Virus record (IMG/VR): IMGVR_UViG_3300030329_003696
Span: 62,001 to 126,000 of that record
DNA length: 64,000 nucleotides
Reading direction: 5' to 3' (one strand)
Origin: a virus
Under the pieces are notes generated by a model. That model saw nothing but the letters and a program-made list of their open reading frames with translations. It did no database searches and was not told the origin of the DNA. The position numbers and the translations under genes were made by a program. This document shows, piece after piece, positions 33,386 to 41,122 of the stretch (position 1 is its first letter; the number at the start of each line of letters is the position of its first letter).

Positions 33386-33458
33386 TACCCCATAGGAGAA
33401 TTGAACTCCTGTTTTCGGCGTGAAAAGCCGATGTCCTAGTCCACTAGACGAATGGGGC
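33386..33458 (-). tRNA. tRNA-Glu (anticodon TTC)
   Basis: 73 bases: acceptor GCCCCAT/ATGGGGT, TCGTCTAG, anticodon loop with TTC, T-loop AGTTCAATTCT. Its 3' end touches the tmRNA acceptor piece, so the two must be cut from one transcript. Confidence 0.93.
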
Positions 33459-33465
33459 GGTGATG

Positions 33466-33573
33466 CTACGCAAATGTTCGGTAGATCACAATTAACATTG
33501 ACAAACTAATGCCAGATAAAAAACCTAAGCTATAGTCTTTTAACATAAGATTTCTTTCTCCTCTTTTTACCAT
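33466..33573 (-). CDS. Membrane peptide, 35 aa
   Basis: MVKRGERNLMLKDYSLGFLS then a hydrophobic end. The ATG at 33573 follows AGGGGAG closely; an internal ATG at 33546 follows GAGGAG and would give 26 residues. One membrane helix. Unrecognised. Confidence 0.5.
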   Translation of the reverse strand: MVKRGERNLMLKDYSLGFLSGISLSMLIVIYRTFA

Positions 33574-33585
33574 ATTCTCCCCTGA

Positions 33586-34044
33586 TTAAAACTTAAACTC
33601 AACAAGAGTAATGAACTCTTGATTATCGATTCCTCTATGCAAAGGATAGATAAGATCGCTTGGCAATAATTGCTTATCACACTCCGAGGGAGGTGCTGGA
33701 TCGCCTAGAATCCCCTCTGGTTCTACAATCGGAGGTTTCGTTGGGAGTCTCTCCAGCTTAGGAGGAACCCAGTAACCTCTTTCATATCGAAACATCTTAG
33801 GTTGAGGCCAATAAAATTTAGCCCTGAATGGGGATGTGATAATTCTACCAGCACCCTTAAGCATAGCTCCAGTCCCCCGAATGGTCTTCTGTCCCACGTC
33901 TTTAACATAGAGTCCCACTCCCGACAATACGTCGCAAGGGGTGACAGCCTTAAAAAATATAGGCTCTTTTTCCTGTGCCTCTGCGTCTGCGGTGATAGAC
34001 ACGCTAGACGCTAAAAACATCAAACTAATAAATAAGCCTTTCAT
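33586..34044 (-). CDS. Exported protein, 152 aa
   Basis: Signal peptide (MKGLFISLMFLASSVSITAD, cleavage after ADA), then a Pro-rich soluble domain with two cysteines. No lipobox. The mature protein would be periplasmic or secreted. Unrecognised; could act at the envelope in superinfection exclusion or lysis. Confidence 0.6.
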   Translation of the reverse strand: MKGLFISLMFLASSVSITADAEAQEKEPIFFKAVTPCDVLSGVGLYVKDVGQKTIRGTGAMLKGAGRIITSPFRAKFYWPQPKMFRYERGYWVPPKLERLPTKPPIVEPEGILGDPAPPSECDKQLLPSDLIYPLHRGIDNQEFITLVEFKF

Positions 34045-34054
34045 AGTTTCCTCC

Positions 34055-34132
34055 TCAGATAAACAACAAAAAAATCAAAAGCACTAACAGTGCTAAACCT
34101 ACACCAAGTCCTTTCCAAAAGCCCTTCTTCAT
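34055..34132 (-). CDS. Membrane peptide, 25 aa
   Basis: MKKGFWKGLGVGLALLVLLI, ending FLLFI: one transmembrane helix with a basic front. The start overlaps the upstream stop (ATGA), which supports translation. Confidence 0.55.
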   Translation of the reverse strand: MKKGFWKGLGVGLALLVLLIFLLFI

Positions 34133-34527
34133 ATTCTGTGTTCTCCCATATAGAACTCGAAGAAAAGTTTAATAGGTAATCCAAAATCTTTTCCAAACAT
34201 ATCGCCTGTATCACCTGCAACGTGGAACGTCAAATAGTAAAACAAGCAGAGTTGAAAAACAAAAACCGGCCATACTATTAATTTATATCTAGTTTTTAAC
34301 AAGGCCAGCATAATAGCTACGGCAAGCACGGTTGTCACAGCTTTAATTTCTACTAAACCACTGACTCCTTTGGTTTCGATAATCCAAGAGGCAACAGGGT
34401 TTTTTTCGTCCATCTTTAAAGTCTTAAAGAAGATGACATTCATCACGTTATCATAAACCGAGATTAATCCTGACAAGAATACTGCAAGTGCTGACAGATA
34501 GAAATTGCTAAATAGTTTTTTAAACAT
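34129..34527 (-). CDS. Integral membrane protein, 132 aa
   Basis: About four hydrophobic segments (LSALAVFLSGLISVYD, AVTTVLAVAIMLALL, IVWPVFVFQLCLFYYLTF). Unrecognised. A GTGTATAAT late-type motif lies 60 bases upstream. Confidence 0.62.
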   Translation of the reverse strand: MFKKLFSNFYLSALAVFLSGLISVYDNVMNVIFFKTLKMDEKNPVASWIIETKGVSGLVEIKAVTTVLAVAIMLALLKTRYKLIVWPVFVFQLCLFYYLTFHVAGDTGDMFGKDFGLPIKLFFEFYMGEHRI

Positions 34528-34587
34528 GCGTGCATAACTCCGTGTGTGTCGTTACAAGAGTCCTACGCTCTCCAGTTCTTACACACT

Positions 34588-34597
34588 ATTATACACA
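34588..34597 (-). promoter_or_regulatory. Late-type promoter motif TGTGTATAAT
   Basis: Identical to the motif before the portal gene and before the 55.3 kb gene; no TTGACA at the usual distance. Confidence 0.45.
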
Positions 34598-34602
34598 TTT
34601 AG

Positions 34603-34758
34603 CTATTCTTCCTTCCAGTAGAACCCTGACAGTTCTTCTTCTGTCGGACGGTCAGTCATATCATTGTCGTGAATATACCAATAGGGGTCGTAGTCTTTAC
34701 GGTTTCTTTCGTGAACTTCATCAAAATAAAATTCCCAAACAACTTCTTCAGCAGTCAT
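34603..34758 (-). CDS. Small acidic protein, 51 aa
   Basis: MTAEEVVWEFYFDEVHERNR and a WYIHDNDMTDRPTEEELSG tail. Starts inside the upstream stop region, with GAAAGAAG upstream. Unrecognised. Confidence 0.5.
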   Translation of the reverse strand: MTAEEVVWEFYFDEVHERNRKDYDPYWYIHDNDMTDRPTEEELSGFYWKEE

Positions 34759-34924
34759 GTTTTCTTCTTTCCAGTTCCTTGATTTGTGCGTTGAGTTTCT
34801 TGATTGTGTTCTCATACTCGTCTGCATCTTTCCTAAAAAGTGTCGTCTGAATGGCTCTTTCGTAATAGTCAATAGCATTAAACATCTGTTGAATCTGCCA
34901 GTCAATGTCGTTCATAGTAGCCAT
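34748..34924 (-). CDS. Small coiled-coil protein, 58 aa
   Basis: Helical, ending TIKKLNAQIKELERRKHDC. ATG at 34924 chosen for AAGGAG 7 bases upstream. Unrecognised. Confidence 0.52.
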   Translation of the reverse strand: MATMNDIDWQIQQMFNAIDYYERAIQTTLFRKDADEYENTIKKLNAQIKELERRKHDC

Positions 34925-34937
34925 AACATTTCTCCTT

Positions 34938-34978
34938 GAAAAGAAAAGAAAGGGGAGCAGGGCGAACCATACTCCCCA
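34938..34978 (-). terminator. Terminator behind rIIB-like gene
   Basis: GGGGAG pairs with CTCCCC around a 14-base loop, followed by TTTCTTTTCTTTTC. Confidence 0.72.
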
Positions 34979-34996
34979 TGATCTAACCAACCACGA

Positions 34997-35824
34997 TTAG
35001 AAATCTACTCCTTGTTCGTAATAGTCGTCCTCGTACAGGGTTTCGTCTTCCATGTACACTTCTTCTTCGAGTTGCTCACGAGCAACGCTGACCACAGTGT
35101 ACTTACTGACTCGCATCTTAGAGAATTCGCAGTCAGTTGGGACACTAACGATGTCGGCAGGGTCGAACTTAACAAGCAAGACAACTCCACCATGACCAGC
35201 CCAGTCGTTTGCGTACTCGTAAGTACCCACATGCAGACCAGCGGCACAACCCTCGTTGCAGTTATCGCTGACCCTTCGACGGTTCATACTGCACTCGTCA
35301 CCGATGTTGTTACGGAACGAGGTTCCTGTATACTTGTCAACGTGATCGCCAGCAGTAAGAGGACGACCGTTCTTATCTGTACGATCTTCACCACTATAGA
35401 TGGACACGCCCTTGTAACCGATTAACATTCCGTCATCAGTAATTGGCAGTCCCTTGTGACTACACCATGTGTAAGACTCTTGCACAGCACGATTGCTGAC
35501 GTTCTGATACAGACGCTCAAGGTAGGCAAGCATAGGCTTGTGATCCCAACCATTCTTTAGCATGTTGATGATACGCTCGGTTGGCTGGCTGGCTACCTGC
35601 TCGTCCTCGTAATATAGGAATCCATCACGAAACTCGAACTCGCCATTCGACCAGTCCTCTATGACCGTCCCTGTATTAAAGAGGTTCACAAACTCGTTCT
35701 CGTCACCAGCCATGACGCACTCACACAACCCATTATACTCTGGGTGAGTATGGTCGTACTGGAATGGCTGACCTCCGAGTACAACTGTCCAATGATTGTC
35801 ATTTGATTTGATATGTGACAACAT
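34997..35824 (-). CDS. rIIB-like protein
   Basis: 275 residues. The middle to C-terminal part (SCSHKGLPITDDGMLIGYKG-like region, NEGCAAGLHVGTYEYANDW, VLLVKFDPADIVSVPTD) matches the widespread rIIB-like phage family; the end is very acidic. In T4, rIIA and rIIB protect against lambda Rex exclusion. The rIIA-like partner is encoded at 36.5-38.4 kb. It has its own promoter. Confidence 0.78.
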   Translation of the reverse strand: MLSHIKSNDNHWTVVLGGQPFQYDHTHPEYNGLCECVMAGDENEFVNLFNTGTVIEDWSNGEFEFRDGFLYYEDEQVASQPTERIINMLKNGWDHKPMLAYLERLYQNVSNRAVQESYTWCSHKGLPITDDGMLIGYKGVSIYSGEDRTDKNGRPLTAGDHVDKYTGTSFRNNIGDECSMNRRRVSDNCNEGCAAGLHVGTYEYANDWAGHGGVVLLVKFDPADIVSVPTDCEFSKMRVSKYTVVSVAREQLEEEVYMEDETLYEDDYYEQGVDF

Positions 35825-35871
35825 AATCCTAATCCTTTGCTAAATTAAAGTAATGTGATTGGTTTCACTCT

Positions 35872-35899
35872 ATTATAGTATAGTTATCGTCAAAGTCAA
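35872..35899 (-). promoter_or_regulatory. Sigma-70 promoter with GACGATA spacer
   Basis: TTGACT, 16-base spacer TTGACGATAACTATAC, TATAAT. The spacer is nearly the same as in the promoters at 38.46 and 39.50 kb. Confidence 0.8.
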
Positions 35900-35919
35900 G
35901 AGGTATCTTTAACTTTTTT

Positions 35920-36132
35920 CTAATTTTCTTCTTCTTTTTCTATCGGTTCTAATTCCGACTGCATTTGCTCTGAATAAGTTTCTTCAAAAACATCATAGTC
36001 CTCGATGGTATAGTCCCAATCCTCTGGTAGTCCTCTGACATCTACACACATGCCACCTTCAATGACTACTGTGATTTCGTGATGCCTATCCACTACCATC
36101 TCATGCTTGCTTAAAGTTACTGTATTACTCAT
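35920..36132 (-). CDS. Small acidic protein, 70 aa
   Basis: A beta N-terminal half and a very acidic C-terminal half (ending ELEPIEKEEEN). Overlaps the upstream gene by 4 bases. Unrecognised. Confidence 0.52.
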   Translation of the reverse strand: MSNTVTLSKHEMVVDRHHEITVVIEGGMCVDVRGLPEDWDYTIEDYDVFEETYSEQMQSELEPIEKEEEN

Positions 36133-36488
36133 GTTCTAATTCTTCCTAATAAATCTTTATGCTTGTCAACCGGTTCGGCGGTTTTATCCACGATCATCTG
36201 TTCATCGGGATAGTAGAAAACAAAATATGAATGTATAATCTTAGTGTTTGGACAGAACTGCCCCATCTCATACGTTGTTTGCCACACGTTAATTCTATAT
36301 CGTTGAATGTTACCTTTCTCCCATAGGAATCCAGCACGAATCTTAGATATATCTTTTAGCGTACTTAAGTTACATTTCTCCTCTAAAAAGTCTTTTAAAA
36401 TTTCATTGGGTATCTCAGGCTTGCTCACCTTTGCCTCGATTGGCTTAGGTGCGACAGGCCTAGTTCTCGGTCGTCTTTGCGTTTTCAC
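36129..36488 (-). CDS. Hypothetical protein, 119 aa
   Basis: A basic Pro-rich N-terminus (KTQRRPRTRPVAPKP), then a beta-rich domain. A GTG start at 36488 fits GGAGG 8 bases upstream and overlaps the rIIA-like gene's end by 29 bases. Unrecognised. Confidence 0.52.
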   Translation of the reverse strand: MKTQRRPRTRPVAPKPIEAKVSKPEIPNEILKDFLEEKCNLSTLKDISKIRAGFLWEKGNIQRYRINVWQTTYEMGQFCPNTKIIHSYFVFYYPDEQMIVDKTAEPVDKHKDLLGRIRT

Positions 36489-38400
36489 GAATAGTACCTC
36501 CAATATAGTTTGCGATTTTTGTTTGGTATTCCTCGTCAGTATGAGTCATCTCCCAGTCTGACAAGAATGTAAGCATCTCGTACTTGACGAAGAACTCGTC
36601 CATCATATCCTGAATCATGGTGTCCTTCTCCATGTCGGCAACTTCACGATCCTGATTGAGAGAGGATAGCCAGTCAGCTACCTCGCTGTTACTGTGACTT
36701 TCTACGAGTTCTATCATGTCACTGATGTCCTGCTGTTGCATGTGCTTGTGCATCTGCTTGAACACGCCGAACTGACGAACATTGTAGTCGTAGTAGGTTT
36801 TAGGCGAACGTGCGGCCAACTCACGCTTGACGTAATCTGCAAGGTCAATGAAGTTACCCTTCTCGAATTGCTTGGTCTTAAGAAACGCTGACTTCAGAGC
36901 AATAACTTTTGGTGCGTCTATGCCACACTTCTCCAGACGAGACAATACCCGTCTAACGTCACTATTGCAGTAGTACACACCATTTGCCCCCTGTGGCTCC
37001 CAACGATTGATCTCGATGTACACTATCTCGTCGCCATCAATAGTTAGCTCGGTTTCGTCGAAGTAGTCTTTGTTTGTCCAGCCAGAGTGGTTACGGTCAA
37101 ACACAAACGTCTTGACTGTGCTACCTGCTGTGGCGTAACTCTGGCGTACAACTTTCGGCAAGTCCTCCAAGTCCAGCAATACGTCCTCGTCGATCAAGCA
37201 CTCTTTGATTTGCTCGTCCGATAGGATAACCATTGTTAGCTTTCTGAAGCCTTTGAGGTATTCCTTGATACGAGTCTGCATACGGTCTTTATGACGGTAA
37301 TACTGGATATTGTCACCCACTGGTACACGCTTGGATGTAGCCTTGTCGGTGCTACTCCAGCTACGCTGGAAGTAGGTAAACTCTTTGGTTGGCTCTGGTA
37401 GATCGTACTGCTCAAGGTTTGCCTTGATATGCTTACCAAGATTACCCTGACGCAGGCGGTTAGCAAGAACAGCCTGTTTGAACGGAGTGTCCAACTCTGC
37501 AATTTGCTGACCCGCTTCTACAGCCAACTTATCTTTTACCTCTTGAAACTTATCCTTGATAGCCTTCTTGGTCTTGTCGTCCATAGCAAGGTTCTCACGG
37601 GCAGTATCAAAGCTCAACTCACCCAGATCAAACTTAAGGTATCCCTTAGTGTTGAACTCGTCTAGCTCATCAGGAATCTTGTAGGCGATGTTGCCCATTA
37701 GAGCGTACATGCTACCCCAACCAGCGGTCAGGCCAAAGTCGTCACCCCTGAAGGCATATTCCTCACGGGTTTCCTCGATGGCCTCCATGACGCTTTTGTC
37801 GTTGATCTGCGGTACAGTACCTTCCCAGAATCGAAACACATTCTGTGCCTCCTCTGAGAACTCGTACCACTTGCCCTCTACGGACAGGCTGACCTCCAGA
37901 CCGTTAGCCTCATCTGTCGCTAACTCTGTAAGCAGAGCCACCACTGGCTTACGTTCTTCGTCACGGTAGCATGTGTAGGTACGGCACACACCGTCGATAT
38001 AACTTTTTACGGTAAAACTATCTGTCATAGAGTAGGGTGACAGACTGCCAATACCGAAGCAACCAATGACCTCGTTGCTGTCACGCTTGGTACTGATACC
38101 AATACCAGCAAAGATGTTACGCACCTCGTCATCTGACAGACCTGTGCCAAAATCCCGTATAGAGAAGAATGGCTCTAACTGTGTAGGCAGATGTACGTTG
38201 AATGGTACGTCTGTAGTGCCAGCCATGACATGGCTGTCGTGTGCGTTGCAAGATAGCTCACGGATAATCGCTCGCTCTTTATGAGAGTACACCTTGTCAG
38301 CGAACATATCTACGATGAATGCGATGTCGCCAATGGCAAAGTCGGATGTCTCGAAGTCGCCGTGTACGTTTACGTTCTGATCTTCTGTGTAAAGTTTCAT
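36460..38400 (-). CDS. rIIA-like protein, GHKL ATPase
   Basis: 646 residues. The N-terminal GHKL/Bergerat ATP fold is clear: N-box RELSCNAHDSH (about 47-57), IRDFGTGLS (about 77-85) and GCFGIGSLSPYS (about 108-119). The long C-terminal part is helical. The partner rIIB-like gene lies downstream. In T4 the pair acts at the host membrane against prophage exclusion; the same role here is inference. Confidence 0.82.
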   Translation of the reverse strand: MKLYTEDQNVNVHGDFETSDFAIGDIAFIVDMFADKVYSHKERAIIRELSCNAHDSHVMAGTTDVPFNVHLPTQLEPFFSIRDFGTGLSDDEVRNIFAGIGISTKRDSNEVIGCFGIGSLSPYSMTDSFTVKSYIDGVCRTYTCYRDEERKPVVALLTELATDEANGLEVSLSVEGKWYEFSEEAQNVFRFWEGTVPQINDKSVMEAIEETREEYAFRGDDFGLTAGWGSMYALMGNIAYKIPDELDEFNTKGYLKFDLGELSFDTARENLAMDDKTKKAIKDKFQEVKDKLAVEAGQQIAELDTPFKQAVLANRLRQGNLGKHIKANLEQYDLPEPTKEFTYFQRSWSSTDKATSKRVPVGDNIQYYRHKDRMQTRIKEYLKGFRKLTMVILSDEQIKECLIDEDVLLDLEDLPKVVRQSYATAGSTVKTFVFDRNHSGWTNKDYFDETELTIDGDEIVYIEINRWEPQGANGVYYCNSDVRRVLSRLEKCGIDAPKVIALKSAFLKTKQFEKGNFIDLADYVKRELAARSPKTYYDYNVRQFGVFKQMHKHMQQQDISDMIELVESHSNSEVADWLSSLNQDREVADMEKDTMIQDMMDEFFVKYEMLTFLSDWEMTHTDEEYQTKIANYIGGTIRENAKTTEN

Positions 38401-38459
38401 TTCCTAATCTCCTGTGGTTGGTTGGTTGGTTGGTTGCCCGTTGATTGGGCGATACTTCG

Positions 38460-38487
38460 ATTATACAATAGTTATCGTCGAAGTCAA
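38460..38487 (-). promoter_or_regulatory. Sigma-70 promoter for rIIA-like gene
   Basis: TTGACT, 16-base spacer TCGACGATAACTATTG, TATAAT; it ends 59 bases before the start. Four GGTT repeats lie in the leader (38414-38433). Confidence 0.82.
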
Positions 38488-38804
38488 GTGGTAACTTTAG
38501 TTTTTCCTAAAAATTTCTCAAAAGCCTCCACTACGTCGTCATAAAGCTCGCCCGCTGGACTACAAGATACAGCATTGCTTCCCAGTACATCGTGCTTATG
38601 TTCCAACAGTTCGTGAACTATCCAGTCTACAAGATTAGTCTTACCTCGTTCATGTTCTAGAGCTTCACATAAACACTGTATGATGTAATGTTCTGTGAAC
38701 CCCTCCAGTGGAACTGAATCTGGTGCTGGATGTTGGTGAGTACCAAAACTGTTGATACATTTAATTATGATTTCTTTTTGCTTGTCGCTATACACTCGGC
38801 TCAA
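38484..38804 (-). CDS. Hypothetical protein, 106 aa
   Basis: Helical, with a His cluster (SFGTHQHPAP). A TTG start at 38804 fits GAGGT 8 bases upstream. Unrecognised. Confidence 0.55.
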   Translation of the reverse strand: MSRVYSDKQKEIIIKCINSFGTHQHPAPDSVPLEGFTEHYIIQCLCEALEHERGKTNLVDWIVHELLEHKHDVLGSNAVSCSPAGELYDDVVEAFEKFLGKTKVTT

Positions 38805-38937
38805 TTTCCTGTACCTCCATTAACTGGTTCCAGCCCTCAATCCTGATAACTTCATATGCCTCATTATTATGATAGTACAAGTCTCCTATCTCGTAACCAT
38901 CTTCTAAATCTACATAATAACTTTTTAATTCGCTCAC
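38788..38937 (-). CDS. Small beta protein, 49 aa
   Basis: SELKSYYVDLEDGYEIGDLY and an EAYEVIRIEGW strand. A GTG start overlapping the upstream stop (GTGA) follows GAGGAGG. Unrecognised. Confidence 0.52.
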   Translation of the reverse strand: MSELKSYYVDLEDGYEIGDLYYHNNEAYEVIRIEGWNQLMEVQEIEPSV

Positions 38938-39074
38938 CACTCCTCCTCTACTGATATTACAATTTCGCCCTTTTGTAGTTGCTCGATATACCAAGCGGTA
39001 GCTTGCTCACGAGCATCTTCTTCTGACGTTGCTTCAAACGCACAACCTGATTCAATAAACATATAATATGTCAC
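38934..39074 (-). CDS. Small protein, 46 aa
   Basis: A GTG start overlaps the upstream stop and follows GGAGG; it ends EIVISVEEEW. Alpha/beta, acidic. Unrecognised, resembling the small helix-strand proteins common in phage early regions. Confidence 0.5.
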   Translation of the reverse strand: MTYYMFIESGCAFEATSEEDAREQATAWYIEQLQKGEIVISVEEEW

Positions 39075-39454
39075 GCTCTGTCCTCCGCTGAAAACTTCAT
39101 AGCAAGATTGTAGACAGACTCCAAATATGATGCCTTATCTAAGGTTAAGTATGCCTCTGTTGGATTATCACCCCAAGACATACCGCCAGAGTAGGTGAGG
39201 TACACGGTATTGCCGTTCTCATCGTACTCAGACCACTCGCCTGTTTCTCTGGTCACAAGGTCAGATGCTTCCTCGATAACTTGTAGCATGTCCTCAATAA
39301 CTAAACTGTCACTCTCATCATCAAAGTAGTAGCAGTCACGCAAATACTCTTTGTCATCCTCCGTCATAGATTCCAAAGTCTGACGGAACTCTCCCTTACG
39401 GGCTTCGTTAAAAGTAAATCTTGGAAACTTAGCCATACAAAAATTTGCACCCAT
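39071..39454 (-). CDS. Acidic hypothetical protein, 127 aa
   Basis: Rich in D and E, with YLTYSGGMSWGDNPTEAY, a phrase seen in small conserved phage proteins. AAAGGAG before the ATG. First gene behind the 39.5 kb promoter. Unrecognised. Confidence 0.58.
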   Translation of the reverse strand: MGANFCMAKFPRFTFNEARKGEFRQTLESMTEDDKEYLRDCYYFDDESDSLVIEDMLQVIEEASDLVTRETGEWSEYDENGNTVYLTYSGGMSWGDNPTEAYLTLDKASYLESVYNLAMKFSAEDRA

Positions 39455-39499
39455 TTCAATTCTCCTTTTTCAATCGTGGTTTGTTTGGGTTATGCCTTC

Positions 39500-39527
39500 A
39501 TTATACAATAGTTATCGTCAAAGTCAA
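39500..39527 (-). promoter_or_regulatory. Sigma-70 promoter with GACGATA spacer
   Basis: TTGACT, 16-base spacer TTGACGATAACTATTG, TATAAT; near copy of the rIIA-like promoter. Confidence 0.82.
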
Positions 39528-39656
39528 TAGGGGTTCTTTAATTTTCTTGAAAATTTTTTCACAAATTAGGTAAATGAACAATGCTTCTACAGCACCCTCA
39601 AAAGGCAGTTGTATCGCCATCATTACGGACAAGAATCCTATTTCTGCTTTTTTCAT
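39501..39656 (-). CDS. Possible small membrane protein, 51 aa
   Basis: MKKAEIGFLSVMMAIQLPFE and a hydrophobic middle. No good ribosome site and the end runs through the next promoter, so coding status is uncertain. Confidence 0.38.
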   Translation of the reverse strand: MKKAEIGFLSVMMAIQLPFEGAVEALFIYLICEKIFKKIKEPLLTLTITIV

Positions 39657-39663
39657 CTTTTTA

Positions 39664-39888
39664 CTATATTACGTTATTTGATTTATCCTTGCCCTTTTTT
39701 GGTTCAGGAGCAGGCTCAGGAGCAGGCTCAGGAGTAGGCTCAGGAGTAGGCTCAGGAGTAGGCTCAGGAGTAGGCTCAGGAGTAGGCTCAGGAGCAGGTT
39801 CTTCTACTGCCGGTTCTGGAGTTACTGCTGGAATTTCTGCTTCTACTTTTTTTGGTTCTTTGTTATTGAACGAAAATTGGTATGACAT
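39664..39888 (-). CDS. PEPT-repeat protein, 74 aa
   Basis: Residues 30-62 are tandem PEPT/PEPA units, extended and negatively charged, like periplasm-spanning Pro-rich linkers. No signal sequence. Followed by a Lys-rich end. Possibly a flexible spacer; unrecognised. Confidence 0.5.
   Translation of the reverse strand: MSYQFSFNNKEPKKVEAEIPAVTPEPAVEEPAPEPTPEPTPEPTPEPTPEPTPEPAPEPAPEPKKGKDKSNNVI
39701..39800. repeat. 12-bp minisatellite (GGCTCAGGAGTA)
   Basis: About eight near-identical 12-base units in frame, encoding the PEPT/PEPA repeats on the minus strand. Likely to change copy number by slippage. Confidence 0.85.
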
Positions 39889-39905
39889 TTTTTTGCCTTT
39901 CTAAA

Positions 39906-40151
39906 TTAGGTTTTCTTTTTCCATGAAAATAAGTTGTTAAGCCATTTCTTTCTTTTGGAGCAGTTACACTCTTTCAGATTGAACCAGCTTTTAAAACGCT
40001 CTTGTGTTATTCCTACGCTTTTCAGGGCTTGCTCTACGACATCGCCAAGTCCTGTCATCTCATCGGGACTCATATTGTGAGTTACGCCCCTTGATTCCAG
40101 TTCTTTTATGACTTTATTCATATCATCTTTTATCTCATCATTGGATGGCAT
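39906..40151 (-). CDS. Hypothetical protein, 81 aa
   Basis: A helical N-terminal part and a basic end with CNCSKRKKW. Unrecognised. A direct repeat (GGGTAAyAATCCC) lies in its leader. Confidence 0.52.
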   Translation of the reverse strand: MPSNDEIKDDMNKVIKELESRGVTHNMSPDEMTGLGDVVEQALKSVGITQERFKSWFNLKECNCSKRKKWLNNLFSWKKKT

Positions 40152-40260
40152 CTTTTTTTCTCCCGAAAAGTCTTTTTTCTCCGTGTTTCTTTTTTAATGT
40201 GGGATTATTACCCAAAAACCATAAAAAGATAAGAGGGTTAATGGGATTGTTACCCATCAT

Positions 40261-40289
40261 ATTATACACGATTACGGGGAGTTCACCAA
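40261..40289 (-). promoter_or_regulatory. Promoter with late-type motif CGTGTATAAT
   Basis: CGTGTATAAT with a poor -35 (TTGGTG, 17-base spacer). Directly downstream are two copies of TGGGTAAyAATCCCA (40244-40234 and 40214-40202 areas) that could be operators. Confidence 0.45.
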
Positions 40290-40399
40290 GCTATACGTTC
40301 ACGAAATGACCCAACAAATATAGTCATTACATACATCCACCATACACACATCCATAAGAAGATTTTAAATCTCCCTATTTTTCTATTTCTTGGTTTCAA
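40283..40399 (-). CDS. Possible small membrane protein, 38 aa
   Basis: A hydrophobic stretch (FLWMCVWWMYVMTIFVG). The start is unclear: GAGGAGG is followed directly by TTG, with GTG three codons earlier. Weak call. Confidence 0.35.
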   Translation of the reverse strand: MKPRNRKIGRFKIFLWMCVWWMYVMTIFVGSFRERIAW

Positions 40400-40508
40400 C
40401 CTCCTCACCTCACAATAAGCATTAAAAGTTAATATAAATGTGTAATTAAGAGTAAATAAGTGTCTTTTTGCCTCCAAAAGAGTGAATAATGAGTAGTCTA
40501 TATTGTAT

Positions 40509-40537
40509 ATTATATAGTATGTATATCTATATGTCAA
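40509..40537 (-). promoter_or_regulatory. Sigma-70 promoter (TTGACA/TATAAT)
   Basis: TTGACA, 17-base spacer without the CCGAT motif, TATAAT. Very AT-rich surroundings. Confidence 0.72.
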
Positions 40538-40562
40538 TGGGTATGTAGTATATATTTATCAT

Positions 40563-40593
40563 AAAATGGCTGACTATGCTTAAGCTCGCGACC
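40563..40593 (-). repeat. ATAGTCAGC repeat, copy 1
   Basis: GGTCGCGAGCTTAAGC followed by ATAGTCAGCCATTTT, overlapping the stop of the 40.6-41.0 kb gene. Copy 2 (41038-41067) stands before the same gene, and diverged copies are at 41188-41214 and 41288-41314. Confidence 0.6.
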
Positions 40594-41023
40594 GGCGGCG
40601 TTTGGGTGACTCGTGGTTCGGGTGAGACACAGCCTTCAACAATACGATTTTACACGGTGCTTTCGTGATGCTCTCCATCATGGGGGATCGGCATCTTTTA
40701 CCCATATAAAGATAACTATAACCATGTTTACCATGAGCATGTATACCTAATTTATCTACATCTGCAACAGTATATTTACCTCTATCAACTAAATATATTT
40801 TATCTCCATCTTCTCCTGTATAAAATGGCCCAGAGCCGCCCACAACACGAATCAAGTCGCCCTTATTAAGAGTCATATGATCCTCTACCTTCTTCTTTTT
40901 ATTTCCTTTCCTATATTTCTTCATCTTAAAAGGATAATCACATTTTTTACATTCATATGCACGAACACCATTTACTTCCCCGCAGTTCTCGCATATTTTT
41001 TGCCCACGTTTTCTTTCCGTCAT
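40580..41023 (-). CDS. Zinc-ribbon protein with SH3-like domain, 147 aa
   Basis: N-terminal CENCGE...CKKCDY is a four-Cys zinc ribbon; after a very basic linker, residues 50-115 (NKGDLIRVVGGSGP, GKYTVADVDKLGIHAHG) look like a small beta barrel. The C-terminus is basic (PKRRRSRA). A nucleic-acid-binding protein is likely. Own promoter, and flanked by direct repeats. Confidence 0.58.
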   Translation of the reverse strand: MTERKRGQKICENCGEVNGVRAYECKKCDYPFKMKKYRKGNKKKKVEDHMTLNKGDLIRVVGGSGPFYTGEDGDKIYLVDRGKYTVADVDKLGIHAHGKHGYSYLYMGKRCRSPMMESITKAPCKIVLLKAVSHPNHESPKRRRSRA

Positions 41024-41037
41024 ATAAAATTGCTCCT

Positions 41038-41067
41038 AAATGGCTGACTATACGTTATCGTGCGACC
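41038..41067 (-). repeat. ATAGTCAGC repeat, copy 2
   Basis: GGTCGCACGATAACGT followed by ATAGTCAGCCATTT in the leader of the zinc-ribbon gene; matches the repeat at its 3' end. Confidence 0.6.
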
Positions 41068-41091
41068 TTCCTAGTTTGGATAGTACATATC

Positions 41092-41120
41092 ATTATATAC
41101 TATAGATCGGCATATGTCAA
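41092..41120 (-). promoter_or_regulatory. Sigma-70 promoter with GCCGATC spacer
   Basis: TTGACA, 17-base spacer TATGCCGATCTATAGTA, TATAAT. Confidence 0.83.
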
Positions 41121-41122
41121 GT

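Noticed and set aside
39581-39904. Plus-strand glycine/serine repeat frame (107 codons)
   Set aside because: Antisense shadow of the PEPT-repeat gene; no ribosome site and opposite to all neighbours.
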